64,000 bases of DNA from Shewanella sp. AS1 (GTDB lineage: Bacteria; Pseudomonadota; Gammaproteobacteria; Enterobacterales; Shewanellaceae), in contig NZ_JAKCLJ010000001.1 in NCBI RefSeq assembly GCF_021412565.1, forward strand, positions 248,001 to 312,000, given 5' to 3'. The number at the start of each line of letters is the position of its first letter. The stretch's first letter is position 1. The notes under the pieces are model-generated. The model saw only the letters and a program-made list of their open reading frames with translations, had not been told where the DNA came from and searched no databases. This document shows positions 62,732 through 64,000 of this stretch, in pieces. The position numbers and the translations under genes are program-made.

Positions 62732-64000
62732 CTAAATTTTAAATTCACCCACAGAGGCCTGCAGCTCTTCGGCAAGTTGAGCCACTTGATGGCTCGATTG
62801 CGCCGTCTGATCCGCTCCTAGAGCCGTCTCCTCTGAAATGGCAGCGATATGCTCAAGCTTTTCTGAGACTTGCTGGCTAACCTGGTTTTGCTCTTGGGCA
62901 GCATTGGCAATATGGGTTCCGGCATCATGGGCATTGTGCACCGCATCGCTGATGCTGCCTAGCGCGATATTGGCCTGCTCGGTTTTCTCGACACAGCTAT
63001 TGGCTTGGGTGCGTCCCAGCTCCATCACTGAGACAGCCTCCTGAGTGCCCTGCTGCAGCATCTCGATCATCTGCTGGATCTCTTGTGTCGAGTCTTGGGT
63101 GCGGGAGGCGAGGCTGCGTACTTCATCGGCGACCACAGCGAACCCGCGCCCCTGCTCACCGGCGCGGGCAGCTTCGATAGCGGCATTGAGTGCCAGCAAG
63201 TTGGTTTGTTCGGCAATCCCACGGATCACATCCAAAATAGAGCCGATGGAGGCGCTGTCTGAGTGTACCTTGTTGATGACCTGTGAGGCCTTGGCCACCT
63301 CATCGGCGAGAGCGAGAATAGTGCGCTTATTCTCATCGGCAATGGTGCGCATGTGCAGGGCTTCTTCGTCTGCCTGCTTGATTTGACTCAGGGCTTCATC
63401 GGCGCTGTGGGTTACCTGAGTTGCGCTCGAGCTTAGCTCCGTGGTGGCCGCGGCAACCTGATCGACCTGATGTTTTTGCTCCTGAATGCCTGCGGTCGTT
63501 TGTGCCGTGATGGCCGAGGTTTCTTCGGCGGCGGCAGCAAGTTGGTTGGATCTGTCTAAAATTCCCTGGATCAACTTACGTAAACTGTCTATCAAGCGGT
63601 TGCAGTTACGGGACAGCTCGGCGAACTCATCATGGCCTGAATCATCCAGTTTCAAGGTGAGATCGCCGGAGGCAACTACATTCAGCGCGGTGTTTATCTT
63701 ATCTAAGGCGCGCTTTATTGGCCGGATCACGGTAATACTGACCATGACGGCAACTAAGATAGCGATTAACATCAGGGCTAATGTCTTGAATTTTGCGGCG
63801 TCGATATTGTTGATCGCAGCGTTACTGGTATTGCGTGAGATAGATTCAATCTGGCTATTGAGCTTGTTCATGCTCTTGTTTACGGTAACTGAGTTAGCCT
63901 CGACCAGCGTCAGGAGCTGGGCTGCTTCGGCATCCAGCCTCAGTTGATTGCGCTTATGGGCTTGCAGCGAGTCGGCGCCGTTAACGTGTTTAAGGGCTAT
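62732..64000 (-). CDS. Methyl-accepting chemotaxis protein (5' end outside window)
   Basis: The minus-strand frame is open to the right edge, so the first part, with the first transmembrane helix and most of the sensory domain, is missing. The visible about 420 residues start in a helical ligand domain ([25 protein letters not shown]), then the second transmembrane helix ([22 protein letters not shown]), a HAMP linker ([28 protein letters not shown]) and the full signalling domain with the hairpin tip [36 protein letters not shown]. It signals through CheA/CheW. A Met at 63871 is internal and not the start. Ligand unknown. Confidence 0.92.
   Translation of the reverse strand: MALKHVNGADSLQAHKRNQLRLDAEAAQLLTLVEANSVTVNKSMNKLNSQIESISRNTSNAAINNIDAAKFKTLALMLIAILVAVMVSITVIRPIKRALDKINTALNVVASGDLTLKLDDSGHDEFAELSRNCNRLIDSLRKLIQGILDRSNQLAAAAEETSAITAQTTAGIQEQKHQVDQVAAATTELSSSATQVTHSADEALSQIKQADEEALHMRTIADENKRTILALADEVAKASQVINKVHSDSASIGSILDVIRGIAEQTNLLALNAAIEAARAGEQGRGFAVVADEVRSLASRTQDSTQEIQQMIEMLQQGTQEAVSVMELGRTQANSCVEKTEQANIALGSISDAVHNAHDAGTHIANAAQEQNQVSQQVSEKLEHIAAISEETALGADQTAQSSHQVAQLAEELQASVGEFKI

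Noticed and set aside
62838..63947. Plus-strand frames opposite the chemoreceptor
   Set aside because: They are rich in Ser/Ala/Cys, as expected from the reverse of a conserved signalling domain, and have no start signals.

Overview
The window is chromosomal DNA of a Shewanella-type gammaproteobacterium. The basis is gene order and protein likeness: xerD-dsbC-recJ, slyX/fkpA, narQP beside the cytochrome c nitrite reductase gene nrfA, glnK-amtB, argR/mdh, and ispB/rplU-rpmA-obgE, with protein sequences close to E. coli/Shewanella forms. No rRNA, tRNA or CRISPR was recognised. The first gene (srmB) and the last (a chemoreceptor) run off the window.

Layout. 1-7268 is core: srmB (partial), trmN6, a brnQ transporter, then xerD-dsbC-recJ. 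7269-13615 is an accessory block, visibly more AT-rich, with all genes on the plus strand. Most genes are followed by an imperfect palindrome of roughly 85-115 bp that opens with TAAC-like bases and closes with GTTA-like bases, the architecture of integron attC sites. No integrase is in the window, so I read the block as a cluster of attC sites lacking an integrase (CALIN). Its genes encode a pentapeptide-repeat potassium-channel-like protein translationally coupled to a nucleotidyltransferase, an unknown protein, a CatB-type acetyltransferase, an alpha/beta-hydrolase lipoprotein, a membrane protein and a DUF2971 protein. A 130-bp repeat and a Shewanella-style REP-like repeat occur twice as a pair, once before each half of the block.

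13698-21100 holds a TetR/aldehyde dehydrogenase/M19-dipeptidase-like operon with a large palindromic operator, a SpoIIAA-like protein, two tandem universal stress proteins, and a TetR regulator divergent from an Old Yellow Enzyme gene with three tandem operator palindromes between them. 21351-23053 is a scar: a 5' remnant of an FAD oxidoreductase gene abuts three small AT-rich secreted or lipoprotein genes. 23374-32913 holds nagB with a perfect operator-like palindrome, an SRPBCC protein, rlhA, an outer-membrane-like protein, rpiA, a DUF808 protein, a LysR regulator divergent from lrgAB/cidAB-like genes, and a phosphoribosyltransferase.

33027-40064 is largely cell-envelope: a catalytically dead M1-aminopeptidase-like lipoprotein, lpoB, a COG3014 lipoprotein, slyX, a lipoprotein FkpA and yacL. 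40106-46606 is nitrogen-related: NarP/NarQ divergent from nrfA, with FNR-like and NarP-like sites, an isochorismatase-like hydrolase, then glnK-amtB behind NtrC- and sigma54-like sites. 46716-64000 is mostly housekeeping: two secreted/lipoprotein genes, aroG, an Atm1-type ABC exporter, fpr, a DyP peroxidase, argR/mdh, ispB/rplU-rpmA-obgE, a split ThrE-type exporter, folA, a DUF3718 protein and a partial methyl-accepting chemotaxis protein.
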